Assembly: GCA_029553165.1 (NCBI GenBank)
Contig: JAKPCT010000137.1
Location: forward strand, 1-39,938
Direction: 5' to 3'
From: Bacillota bacterium
Lineage (GTDB): Bacteria > Bacillota > UBA4882 > UBA8346
DNA length: 39,938 nt
Positions 8,717-17,074 of this stretch are shown piece by piece (position 1 is the first letter of the stretch; every line of letters starts with the position of its first letter). The notes beneath the pieces are model-generated. The model did no database searches. It was not told the DNA's origin and saw only the letters and a program-made list of their open reading frames with translations. The position numbers and the translations under genes were made by a program.

Positions 8717-9796
8717 TCATAACAACTCTTTGAAATCACTTTCTTTGATCGTTTTAATCAGTCTCCTGATATCTGCAACCCGATCTTTGGCAATGACCAT
8801 TAAGACATCCGGAGTCTCAACAATGATCAGTCCGTCGATTCCCAGGGTTACTACCGGTTTTTCTTGATTAACGATAATACTGTCACTGGTATCCAGCCCA
8901 AGGTGGCGCGCCATAATCACATTGCCATGATTGTCAGGATTAAAAGTCCGTTCCAACGCAAGCCAATTACCCAAATCATCCCATTCAAAATCAGCAATAA
9001 AGACCGTTAAGCGCTTCACCCGTTCTAACAGACCGTAATCAACCGAGATTGCCGGTAAGTTGGAATAAATCCTGTTCGCGCTGGTATTGTCTTGGTCTAA
9101 AGCAAACGTTAATTGAGTCAATCCCTTATATAACTCCGGTAAGTAATCAGCAATTGCCTGCAACAGGTAATCATTGCGCCAGATACTGATACCGCCGTTC
9201 CACAGATAATCACCGCTGGTTAAATAACTTTTAGCAGTTTCTAAATCAGGCTTCTCGGTGAAACGTTTTACAGTATAATAAGATAACCCAGCACTCTCAC
9301 CCAACAGTTCACCCCTTTGAATATAACCGTAGCCGGTTTCGGGGCGGGTCGGGATCGTACCGGGGATTACCGGAAGATTGGTCTGACTGCAATAAGAACA
9401 CCCAGCTTTTAAAAACTCTTGCCACACCTCCGGTTTTTTTACCCAAAGATCACTTGGCATAAAAGCCACTACCGGATTTTCTTTTGGAAATCGCTGCTTA
9501 ATAGTGAATGCAGCTAGTCCAACTGCCGGTGCCGTGTTGCGGCTTTCCAGTTCAACGATAATATTCTCGTCTGGCAGGAAAGGCAGTTGCTTCCGAACCT
9601 CCGCTTCATAAGCAACATTGGTCACCACCATTATCCTGCTACATTCAGCTAAATCCCGTATTCGGGCTACTGTCGCCTGGAGTAAAGATTGCTCGTCAAA
9701 GAGCTTTAACAGCTGTTTGGGGTAATTCGACCGGCTCAACGGCCAAAACCGTTCACCCCGGCCTCCGGCTAAAATGACATAAATTGGCTGCATCAC
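8717..9796 (-). CDS. Mannose-1-phosphate guanylyltransferase-like protein (first copy)
   Basis: A 358-residue nucleotidyltransferase that would make GDP-mannose from mannose 1-phosphate and GTP. The nucleotide-binding signature LAGGRGERFWPLSR is at residues about 8-21, followed by PKQLLKLF, ESRNTAPAVGLAA, PETGYGYI and RFTEKPD. It lacks the C-terminal phosphomannose isomerase domain of long ManC proteins. One feature is unusual: the family motif PADH/PSDH reads MPSDLWV here, so the histidine is replaced by leucine, whereas the paralogue at 33542 keeps AADH. The start is ATG at 9793 or GTG at 9796; GGGAG lies upstream. It follows sat by 13 bases, so the two are probably cotranscribed. Confidence 0.85.
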   Translation of the reverse strand: MMQPIYVILAGGRGERFWPLSRSNYPKQLLKLFDEQSLLQATVARIRDLAECSRIMVVTNVAYEAEVRKQLPFLPDENIIVELESRNTAPAVGLAAFTIKQRFPKENPVVAFMPSDLWVKKPEVWQEFLKAGCSYCSQTNLPVIPGTIPTRPETGYGYIQRGELLGESAGLSYYTVKRFTEKPDLETAKSYLTSGDYLWNGGISIWRNDYLLQAIADYLPELYKGLTQLTFALDQDNTSANRIYSNLPAISVDYGLLERVKRLTVFIADFEWDDLGNWLALERTFNPDNHGNVIMARHLGLDTSDSIIVNQEKPVVTLGIDGLIIVETPDVLMVIAKDRVADIRRLIKTIKESDFKELL

Positions 9797-9809
9797 CCAA
9801 TCTCCCGGA

Positions 9810-10967
9810 TCAATTGATTAAATTATGATAGTACTCCATTAAAATCTGCGAAATCTCCGGTCTGGTAAACTCCTCCGGCAATTGCATCCCTTCACTAAGC
9901 ATCTGCCGGACTTTAGTCCCACTAAGAAAGATCTGACGGTCGCTCTGGTGAGGACAGGTCTTTGCCGAAGCCATATTCCCGCATTTAGTGCAGAAGAAGG
10001 TATTCTCAAATTTAAGAATATCAATACCAATCTCTTCTGGTGCAAATTGATCAAAGATGTTTTGGGCATCATAGGTACCATAATAGTTACCGACCCCGGC
10101 ATGGTCCCGGCCGACGATAAAATGAGTACAACCATAATTCTTACGCACCAACGCATGGAAAACCGCTTCTTTTGGTCCGGCGTAACGCATCGCTGCCGGA
10201 AAAACACTTAATTTCACCCGATTGCTTGGATAGTAGTTAGCGATAATCACTTCATAACAACGCATCCTGATTTCCGCCGGTATATCACCCGGTTTCGTAA
10301 ACCCCACCAACGGATGAATCAGCAGCCCATCAACCATCTCCAGCGCAACTTTCTGCAAGTATTCGTGCGCCCGGTGAATCGGGTTCCGCGTTTGAAAGGC
10401 AACAACACTCTTCCAGTTTCTTGCCTCAAATTCTCCACGTAACTGTTTGGGTGTTAAACGATAATTACCAAACTCCCGGGGCAGGTTCGCTTTTACTGCT
10501 TTGACTTTACCCCCCAGCAATATTTCCCCTTTTGAAAACAGATAATTCACTCCGTCATGCTTCTTATCTAAAGTTCCATAGACGGATAATGCTTCTTCCT
10601 GCCGGTTGCGGTGATAAATTGCTTCAACCTGCATAATTCCTAACAAAACTTCTTTCGGCGAAACCAGAGCAACAAGATCACCCTCAAAGTACTTGCTTGA
10701 TAATTCAACCGGGATACTCAAAGTTATTGGTATTGTCCAGACCAGTCCGTTTGCCAGGCGATTATGATGTAATACCCCCAAGTAATCTTTCTCGTTCATA
10801 AACCCTGTTAAAGGGCTAAATGCCCCATTGGCAATTAACTCCAGATCAGATATCTCAACCGAATCTAACACAATCTTCTTTAATCCCGGCAGTTCTTCCT
10901 GATACTTTAAGACTTCTTCCGGAGATAAGTAATTTTCAACTAAAACTCCACCATGCGGAGTGATCAT
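9810..10967 (-). CDS. sat: Sulfate adenylyltransferase (ATP sulfurylase)
   Basis: A 385-residue homo-oligomeric type Sat that forms adenosine 5'-phosphosulfate (APS) from ATP and sulfate. The N-terminal PUA-like domain includes SDLELIANGAFSPLTGFM; the catalytic domain has QTRNPIHRAHE with the HxxH at 198-201 and GRDHAG at 286-291. C326, C329, C338 and H340 (CTKCGN, then CPH) form the zinc site known from some bacterial Sat proteins. No APS kinase, APS reductase or sulfate transporter gene is adjacent. It is the first gene of a two-gene unit with the guanylyltransferase, so it may serve sulfur assimilation with partners elsewhere; a link to polysaccharide sulfation is speculative. Confidence 0.95.
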   Translation of the reverse strand: MITPHGGVLVENYLSPEEVLKYQEELPGLKKIVLDSVEISDLELIANGAFSPLTGFMNEKDYLGVLHHNRLANGLVWTIPITLSIPVELSSKYFEGDLVALVSPKEVLLGIMQVEAIYHRNRQEEALSVYGTLDKKHDGVNYLFSKGEILLGGKVKAVKANLPREFGNYRLTPKQLRGEFEARNWKSVVAFQTRNPIHRAHEYLQKVALEMVDGLLIHPLVGFTKPGDIPAEIRMRCYEVIIANYYPSNRVKLSVFPAAMRYAGPKEAVFHALVRKNYGCTHFIVGRDHAGVGNYYGTYDAQNIFDQFAPEEIGIDILKFENTFFCTKCGNMASAKTCPHQSDRQIFLSGTKVRQMLSEGMQLPEEFTRPEISQILMEYYHNLIN

Positions 10968-11185
10968 GCTGATACCCCTTTCTAAATATACCTAGTCATA
11001 AAACCCAATCGTTTTTTCTCTAACTTTAACTTATGCCGCACGTAATAAAACTGACAGTACTTTAATCATTATTTAAAAATTGTAAAAAAGTTCCTACTTT
11101 TGAAGGAAATTAACCTGATCTGTAGAAAAAGGATTTCGAACACTCTAATAGACATTTAATGAGTTTATGAGTGGAGTTGATATTG

Positions 11186-12064
11186 ATGTTTAAACTCAAA
11201 AGTAAACTGAGAATAACGTTAATCTGTATTACCGCATTCATTTTAATCATTGTTGTCCTGGACATAAGTAAAAAATTACGCTTTAAAACAATGATGGAAA
11301 ACTACCTCAAGAGGGAATACGGTAAAGAGTTTGTAGTGACAAAGCTTCACTATTACTGGCAGGAACTTGGTGGTTCAACAGTGATTGGCGGGATCGCTTA
11401 TCCCAAAGATGATCCGGATTTAAAGTTTGATATTGGTACCGCTGCCAATGAAAATATCCCTCCAGAGAGACGGACCTTTGGTGAGACATATATTCGGGAT
11501 TACTGGGAGAAACAAAAAGACAAAGAACTCAAAGCAATTTTAAATAACGACTTAGTATCTGCCATGATTTTAGCTACTTATAAGCGGAGTGAATTAAATG
11601 GGAAGACAATTGATATCGATAAAGCTGAACAATTATTTAAAGATCGGATTGATCTAAGCATTCGTTACGGCACGTTTGTCAGTTTAGAAGATTATAATCA
11701 GCGTTTAGATGAATTTATAAATTTGGCGACAGGAAATTTATCAACTAATCAAGCCGAAAATCTGTTCAATATTATTAAAAAGTTACAAAATCCCAACTAC
11801 AAAGAAATAGATTTAGAAATCACCTATTTTAACAAGGAACATGAAAAAAAAGTGAAAAAAGCTCCCAAAGATCATCTTTTTGGACGAGTATCTGAATTTG
11901 TTGAGTTTGAACCAAATGATCGTGGCATAGTACTTTGTCGATTTCTCATTAACGACTTAAATAGCATAAATAAGCCAGAAGATATTAGCAATTTAATATA
12001 TTCAAGAGCAAGTTACTTACATCAATACAGTCTAATTAATAATGAAAATGAAACGGAGAATTAA
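11186..12064 (+). CDS. Membrane-anchored protein of unknown function, lipase partner
   Basis: A 292-residue protein with one N-terminal membrane segment (residues about 9-26, LRITLICITAFILIIVVL) and a large soluble domain predicted outside the membrane. I prefer the ATG at 11186, which has GGAG 9 bases upstream, over a GTG at 11171. Motifs include YLKREYGKEFVVTKLHYYW and STVIGGIAYPKDDPDLKF, which recall small Bacillus membrane proteins with a KYGEEF-like start; I cannot name the family. The stop is 3 bases before the lipase start, so the genes are translated together. It may be an immunity, chaperone or anchoring partner of the lipase, but this is inference from pairing only. The base composition is clearly more AT-rich than in the flanking genes. 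Confidence 0.72.
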   Translation: MFKLKSKLRITLICITAFILIIVVLDISKKLRFKTMMENYLKREYGKEFVVTKLHYYWQELGGSTVIGGIAYPKDDPDLKFDIGTAANENIPPERRTFGETYIRDYWEKQKDKELKAILNNDLVSAMILATYKRSELNGKTIDIDKAEQLFKDRIDLSIRYGTFVSLEDYNQRLDEFINLATGNLSTNQAENLFNIIKKLQNPNYKEIDLEITYFNKEHEKKVKKAPKDHLFGRVSEFVEFEPNDRGIVLCRFLINDLNSINKPEDISNLIYSRASYLHQYSLINNENETEN

Positions 12065-12067
12065 AAA

Positions 12068-13819
12068 ATGGCTACCTATAAAGAAAATCTAATATTAAGT
12101 CAGATTTGTTATAATGATTTTACTGAATTTCTAAATAAAAAAACGAATGAAATAATAACCATTGAAAATCTTCTTAAAAAAGAAGATTCAAGTCTAAACA
12201 AATATTTAAGTAAAAAGGAAAATGTAATTTGGCAAAAACACTTTGAATCTATTAAAGACTGGAAAATAATAAACTACTGGCCAAATACTAAATCAGGTTT
12301 TTCAGCAACTGCTTTCATGAGTCCCCAAGGAGAGATCGTTATTGCCTTTAGAGGGACTGAACCAAATGAACTCCTAAGATTCTTTCAGGATGTTAAGATT
12401 GATGCCAAAATCGCAACAGCTTGGGACGCACAACTAATTGTGCAATTTGAAGATGCAAAACGCTTTGTCTGTGAAACTTTAAATGTTAAATCTTTAAAGG
12501 ACCTCCCACCCAATACCAAACTGAGTTTTACAGGTCATTCTCTGGGTGGCGGTCTGGCCCAATACTTAGCTTATGAAACCATGGGTCGAAACTTTGAAAC
12601 AACCACTTTCAATGCTGTTGGAGTTGCTCAATGCCTGTCAAAAGAAGCTCTATTAGCGGATTATTCCAATATTAAAAATTACAACGACATCTGGGATATC
12701 ATTGCCAACTATGGGATCCACCTCGGAGAAAAGATTTACAAAAAAAACAATCAACAATTAGACAGTCCGATGTATCCAGCAATGCGCTCCAATTTTGATT
12801 ATTCTCAAAACCTTGGCTATTATTTTGAAGATTTATGGAATTCAGGAGTATATAAAATTGATAGGAATATTGAAAATATCAGGGACTATTTCCGGCAAAA
12901 GCTCAACTTCATACTGGCTGGGGTTCCTTACTCCCATAGTCCAATTAATTTCATAGATAGTTGTAACCAAGATGGTCAGTTCAACGAAAAATACCGCGCA
13001 ACAGAAAGTGAAGTGGAATTTGCCCAAAGCATCTCTAGGATAGTTTATTTGTATAAAATGGGTAAAAAGGAAGTCGGTGCAACAATTGAAGCATTAACCG
13101 AGAAAGCAAAAGACTGGCTTGATTCAGCATATAAAACAGTAACCGGTAAAGGCAAAAGAGAAACCCAACAAAAATCAGACGAAAAAAAGAAGGAAACAGG
13201 ACAATCCGAGACCATCAAGAGTGAGCAAAAACAAGGAAAGGTTAAGCAACAGACAGTTAACTCGATTAATTCAAACCCAATCAGTTCCTCTAAAGAATTA
13301 GAGGGAAGTGAAAAATCCCGAAATACAGTAACTGGACAAAACAAAACTGAAAATGATAATTTCCACTGGCCCAAATGGTTCCATGAAGAACATCAACCTG
13401 TCAACTATGTGGCACTAGCCAAACAAATGAAATGGAACAACTTTGGAAAATCATTAGGATATGAAGGTTTTGAACAATTAAAGACAAACTCTAAACATTG
13501 CGCCGAACACAACGGTATTAATTTTTACATTACTGAAGATATCAAAACCGGAAAAATTATTTTATGGAATGATCAAAGCTGCAATTCACTTGCGGAGTTT
13601 CCTAATCGCCAAGCATGGAATACAATTGCTAATTCTGAGCAATTGCAAACAATCATACAACAAGAGATAACCAAAATAAATGGTAATCAAATGTCGAAAA
13701 GTCAAGCTATCATCAGTACACCAGGAAATTCAACCATCTCTAAAAGCATTACTTTCAATAAACAACAAAAAACCTCGGGAATTTGGGGCCATGCGGTCCC
13801 AAATTGCTTAATCATCTAA
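12068..13819 (+). CDS. Class-3 lipase-fold protein with C-terminal extra domain
   Basis: A 583-residue protein with an N-terminal alpha/beta-hydrolase domain of the Lipase_3/Mbeg1-like group (residues about 1-340). IAFRGTEP (residues 92-99) is the oxyanion-side motif, and FTGHSLGGGLAQYLAY places the nucleophile at S158; D207 or D210 (NYNDIWDII) and H290 (YSHSPINFI) are likely triad partners. A Lys/Gln/Ser-rich linker (about 355-435) leads to a separate domain (about 438-545, WPKWFHEEHQPVNYVAL onward) that I do not recognise. There is no signal peptide. A clear ribosome binding site ACGGAGA precedes the ATG. The substrate (lipid or ester) is unknown. The gene ends 9 bases from the convergent epimerase gene, with no visible terminator. 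Confidence 0.82.
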   Translation: MATYKENLILSQICYNDFTEFLNKKTNEIITIENLLKKEDSSLNKYLSKKENVIWQKHFESIKDWKIINYWPNTKSGFSATAFMSPQGEIVIAFRGTEPNELLRFFQDVKIDAKIATAWDAQLIVQFEDAKRFVCETLNVKSLKDLPPNTKLSFTGHSLGGGLAQYLAYETMGRNFETTTFNAVGVAQCLSKEALLADYSNIKNYNDIWDIIANYGIHLGEKIYKKNNQQLDSPMYPAMRSNFDYSQNLGYYFEDLWNSGVYKIDRNIENIRDYFRQKLNFILAGVPYSHSPINFIDSCNQDGQFNEKYRATESEVEFAQSISRIVYLYKMGKKEVGATIEALTEKAKDWLDSAYKTVTGKGKRETQQKSDEKKKETGQSETIKSEQKQGKVKQQTVNSINSNPISSSKELEGSEKSRNTVTGQNKTENDNFHWPKWFHEEHQPVNYVALAKQMKWNNFGKSLGYEGFEQLKTNSKHCAEHNGINFYITEDIKTGKIILWNDQSCNSLAEFPNRQAWNTIANSEQLQTIIQQEITKINGNQMSKSQAIISTPGNSTISKSITFNKQQKTSGIWGHAVPNCLII

Positions 13820-13828
13820 ATCCCTCCA

Positions 13829-14761
13829 TCAATGCACCTTATACCAATAAACTGTCTTCTCAAGCCCTTCCTCGAAACTAACCGCTGGTTTAAAATTCAG
13901 TTTGGTCTCACTCTTGGCGGTCAATGCTACTGAATGGAGCACCTCCCCTTCACGTGGCGGTTGGTATTCCGGGGTGCTATTGCTTAACAGCATATGCGAG
14001 ATTTGGATAAAAAGGTCATTTACCGAAACCTGTTTCCCAGAAGCAATGTTAAAGACTTCACCCCCGATATCACTGCAACGGCAAGCTGCTATGTTAGCAG
14101 CTGCTACATCTTCAACAAAGATAAAATCACGGGTCTGTTCTCCGGTACCATAGATTTGAACCGGCTTATCAACAATTAAGTTGGCAACAAATTTCGGAAT
14201 GACCGCTGCATATGGCGAATCAGGACGTTGCTTGGGGCCAAAAACATTGAAATACCTCAAACAGACTGTCTCTAAACCATAAAGCTCATAATAGAGCCGG
14301 GCGTAGATCTCACCAATCAATTTATTAACCCCATAGGGCGAAAGCGGGGCTGCCGGTTCGGTCTCCGCCAATGGCAGATTTGAATTTGCGCCATATACCG
14401 CTGATGATGAAGCTAAAACAAACCTTCTTACCTTGGACTTTTTGGCTAACTCCAAGAGGTTGAGAGTTGCAGTAACATTGATGTCGTGAAACCCAACCGG
14501 ATCTTCCACCGACTCGATTACCGAAATCTTGGCGGCCTGATGAATGATATAGTCAACTTTTTGAATGATCTGACCCATTGTGGTGGTATCCATGATATCA
14601 GCCTTGATAAAATTGATCTGATCGATAATCCCCCGTAAATTCTCCAACGAACCGGTAGTCAGGTTATCAACCACAATTACCTGCTCATTCTCGGCTACAA
14701 GCTTATTGACAATATGTGATCCAATAAAACCGGCCCCACCGGTAACTAAATATGTCGCCAT
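13829..14761 (-). CDS. NAD-dependent sugar nucleotide epimerase (GalE-like)
   Basis: A 310-residue extended short-chain dehydrogenase. The Rossmann motif TGGAGFIGSH is at residues 7-16, the serine region LASSSAVYG at 117-124, and the catalytic pair is Y143 and K147 in SPYGVNKLIGE. RYFNVFGPKQRPDSPYA is a substrate-loop signature. It most likely inverts C4 of a UDP-hexose or UDP-N-acetylhexosamine (GalE/WbpP type); the exact substrate cannot be read from sequence. It is the last gene of the minus-strand polysaccharide unit, 29 bases after the pyruvyl transferase gene. Confidence 0.9.
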   Translation of the reverse strand: MATYLVTGGAGFIGSHIVNKLVAENEQVIVVDNLTTGSLENLRGIIDQINFIKADIMDTTTMGQIIQKVDYIIHQAAKISVIESVEDPVGFHDINVTATLNLLELAKKSKVRRFVLASSSAVYGANSNLPLAETEPAAPLSPYGVNKLIGEIYARLYYELYGLETVCLRYFNVFGPKQRPDSPYAAVIPKFVANLIVDKPVQIYGTGEQTRDFIFVEDVAAANIAACRCSDIGGEVFNIASGKQVSVNDLFIQISHMLLSNSTPEYQPPREGEVLHSVALTAKSETKLNFKPAVSFEEGLEKTVYWYKVH

Positions 14762-14790
14762 CGTTACTCTCCATCCTTAATGATGATTGA

Positions 14791-15831
14791 TTAGCTTGCC
14801 AATCCCCTTAAGTATTCAATTGATGCCTCCCGCACTTTATTAACTAAGCTGTTAATCTGTTGCCAATTGACATTCTTTTCAAGACTGAACATGATGTCGC
14901 CACTTTGGTTATAGACATTCGGTAAATTAAGCCAGTTTAAAATGGGGGTGACTTTATTTTTAATCAGTTCATTCATCAAGACACAAAATGGTTTATTGTA
15001 ATGAATTGCAAATACTACACCGTGATGCAACGAAGTAATTACACCATCAGCCGCCTTAAGCATACTTAGAAATTCAAAGGGCCCAGCGTTATGGATGTTC
15101 TGGTCAGCCCATGGTTGAATTGGACCAACTGCAATAATCTTTTTATTTAATCTCTCTCCATACGATTTGATCTCATTAATAATCGGTTGTTCAGTTATTG
15201 TCTTACTATAGATTAAAATAAAATTGCGATGTTTAACAGGTGCAGTCTCACTGTTAAATTCATATAAAAAAGTAGGATCGAGATGAATCGGAACTTCCTT
15301 TCCCAAAAACTTGGCCACCATCTTCTTGGTATTGTCATCGCGAACCGAGAGATGGTTAAACCGGCTTAATAACGCGGCAATATCAAAAGGAACATTCTCA
15401 AAATCAGTATCACTCCCAACACTGGCGGCATAAGAAGATAGCTGCACCGCTGCCAGGTCCTTACCGAAAAACAGCGAGATATCGTTAATCGCCGGATGGC
15501 TTACTTTCCAAACTTCATCGCTTCCAATCAGGACATGCTCAAACGGTTGACTACGCACTTCACTGCCTGACATTGGCTTGGTAAGCCTTAAAGCACGATG
15601 CGCTCGATCAAAACGGAGTTTCTTGAGCAGTTTGTGACAGGCGATTATGGGATGTCTCAAATATCCTATCGCTGCATTTTTAAGGTCATTCTGGGCCAAT
15701 TCGCTCATCGCATTATAATTAATGACTTCTACATCATAACCTAATTGCAATAACGTCTGTTGTAAAGCATAGGCCTGCAAAAAGGTCCCATAATTAATTG
15801 CTTTGAAGAAAGTTAACATACTGATTTTCAT
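14791..15831 (-). CDS. Polysaccharide pyruvyl transferase family protein
   Basis: A 346-residue protein of the CsaB/WcaK-type family, which transfers pyruvate from phosphoenolpyruvate to a sugar of a polysaccharide as a ketal. The N-terminus MKISMLTFFKAINYGTFLQA is the family's usual start, followed by SYAASVGSD and, near the end, DGVITSLHHGVVFAIHYNKPF, the conserved phosphate-binding region. A strong GGAGG lies 7 bases before the ATG. It is located directly after the FrhB-like gene, and these two families often occur together in polysaccharide clusters. The acceptor sugar is unknown. Confidence 0.9.
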   Translation of the reverse strand: MKISMLTFFKAINYGTFLQAYALQQTLLQLGYDVEVINYNAMSELAQNDLKNAAIGYLRHPIIACHKLLKKLRFDRAHRALRLTKPMSGSEVRSQPFEHVLIGSDEVWKVSHPAINDISLFFGKDLAAVQLSSYAASVGSDTDFENVPFDIAALLSRFNHLSVRDDNTKKMVAKFLGKEVPIHLDPTFLYEFNSETAPVKHRNFILIYSKTITEQPIINEIKSYGERLNKKIIAVGPIQPWADQNIHNAGPFEFLSMLKAADGVITSLHHGVVFAIHYNKPFCVLMNELIKNKVTPILNWLNLPNVYNQSGDIMFSLEKNVNWQQINSLVNKVREASIEYLRGLAS

Positions 15832-15874
15832 TTGTTACCTCCAGTCTTGTAACTGCACAAAACAGCCCTGGCAA

Positions 15875-17074
15875 TTAAAATTTTGCTTTTAACCGCCGGT
15901 ACCAACGTTCGCCAAAGATAAACTGGCTGTACCAATATATTTTAAAGAGGATAAATTTTAGAGCCGGAAACTTTAAGTATTTTTGTTGGGCGGCAGCAAA
16001 CCCCTTACTTCGATACAGTTCGAAAAAAGCTGCTGCCTTTGGGTTAATCTCCGCCGGCTGCCGCAACGGAAAATTATGTTTGACCACCTGTCTTAAGTCG
16101 GCCTTAAACAAATCCACCCCGGTGAGATTTTCAAATAGCCATCTCCCTTGTTTACTGTTGATTAGGATCACAGAGACCCCTTTGCGATCAAAATGTTCAT
16201 TGTCTACGCCCCAAAAATCGCCAATTGTCAAATCTCCCCAACGCGGCAGACCAACATAAGGGCAGTGGTAACAGGAGCTTCTTAAATAAAAGTTGTTGAT
16301 AAAACCAATCATAAACGGATCCGTCCACCACATTCGAAAATAACGTTTCTCATTTTCAAAATGGGCTTCACAACCAAAATTATTCCACCCGGCCTTCTTC
16401 GAACGAAAAGTAAATGCTTTAATTCGGGAATGCTTCTTCCTTTGCAACCATGCCAGATAATCCTGAAAGACACGTTCTGACGGTACCCCGTGACAGATCA
16501 GATCAACGGTAATCAGATTCTTCAATAAACTCCGATCTTGAAGATAACCATATAAACCGGCAATCTGACACGGTGTCCCCGAGAAAAGCACCAGACGGTT
16601 ATTTCCTAGATGCTTTTCTACCGAACGAAAGCTGTAACCAATCTCACTTTGAAGATATTTCGACCCCTGCAACAATTGGAGATCGTCAATTTTATCAACT
16701 CCGATATGTTTTACATGATAATCCTCATCAAAAGAAGCTCCATAAACAATGCCACCCAGATTGATCACTGCTTTGGCTAATGCCACAAAAGCTCCACCGG
16801 AAGCGCTTCTTTGCCGTTCAGCCTGGTCGCTGATAAAACAACCATAAGCTTCCGCGTATTGGTTAACCTCCCTTAAACCACGATTAATTGCCGGGCAGAT
16901 TTCCACACATAAGTTACACTGAATGCACCTTCCCGCAACTTCTTGCGGAATTAAAAACCCTGCCTGATCACAGGTCATTTCAAGTGCGTCATTGGGGCAG
17001 ATATTCATACATGCACCGCAACCGGCGCATAATTCCGGATTGACCTGGTTACATACCGAACTGATTACAATCAC
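15875..17074 (-). CDS. FrhB-like (F420 hydrogenase/dehydrogenase beta subunit) iron-sulfur protein
   Basis: About 400 residues. The N-terminus carries two 4Fe-4S motifs, CAGCGACMNICP and CIQCNLCVEICP, followed by the FrhB/FdhB C-terminal-domain signatures SASGGAFVALAKA, LFSGTPCQIAGLYGYL and DLICHGVPSERVFQDYL, and CPYVGLPRWGDLTIGDFWG. I place the start at a GTG (17074) that gives the short N-terminus typical of the family; ATG at 17110 is an alternative. Either start overlaps the end of the polymerase gene. Members in polysaccharide clusters are thought to be redox enzymes acting on sugars, with no defined reaction; this genome need not use F420. The pyruvyl transferase follows 44 bases downstream. 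Confidence 0.85.
   Translation of the reverse strand: MIVISSVCNQVNPELCAGCGACMNICPNDALEMTCDQAGFLIPQEVAGRCIQCNLCVEICPAINRGLREVNQYAEAYGCFISDQAERQRSASGGAFVALAKAVINLGGIVYGASFDEDYHVKHIGVDKIDDLQLLQGSKYLQSEIGYSFRSVEKHLGNNRLVLFSGTPCQIAGLYGYLQDRSLLKNLITVDLICHGVPSERVFQDYLAWLQRKKHSRIKAFTFRSKKAGWNNFGCEAHFENEKRYFRMWWTDPFMIGFINNFYLRSSCYHCPYVGLPRWGDLTIGDFWGVDNEHFDRKGVSVILINSKQGRWLFENLTGVDLFKADLRQVVKHNFPLRQPAEINPKAAAFFELYRSKGFAAAQQKYLKFPALKFILFKIYWYSQFIFGERWYRRLKAKF

Noticed and set aside
9839..10211. Open frames on both strands within sat
   Set aside because: They lie in other frames of a well-conserved sulfate adenylyltransferase and are shadows.
10968..11185. Divergent promoter region between sat and the lipase module
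   Set aside because: Weak hexamer-like pairs exist (such as TTGAAG with TAGAAA at 17 bases), but in AT-rich DNA such matches are expected by chance. No other feature was seen here.
13045..13374. Minus-strand open frame of 109 codons, Ser/Phe-rich
   Set aside because: It is the complement of the Lys/Gln-rich linker of the lipase; low-complexity coding gives open antisense frames.
11186..13819. Mobile element or prophage carrying the lipase pair
   Set aside because: No transposase, integrase, terminal inverted repeats or target-site duplication was seen; only composition and strand suggest transfer.
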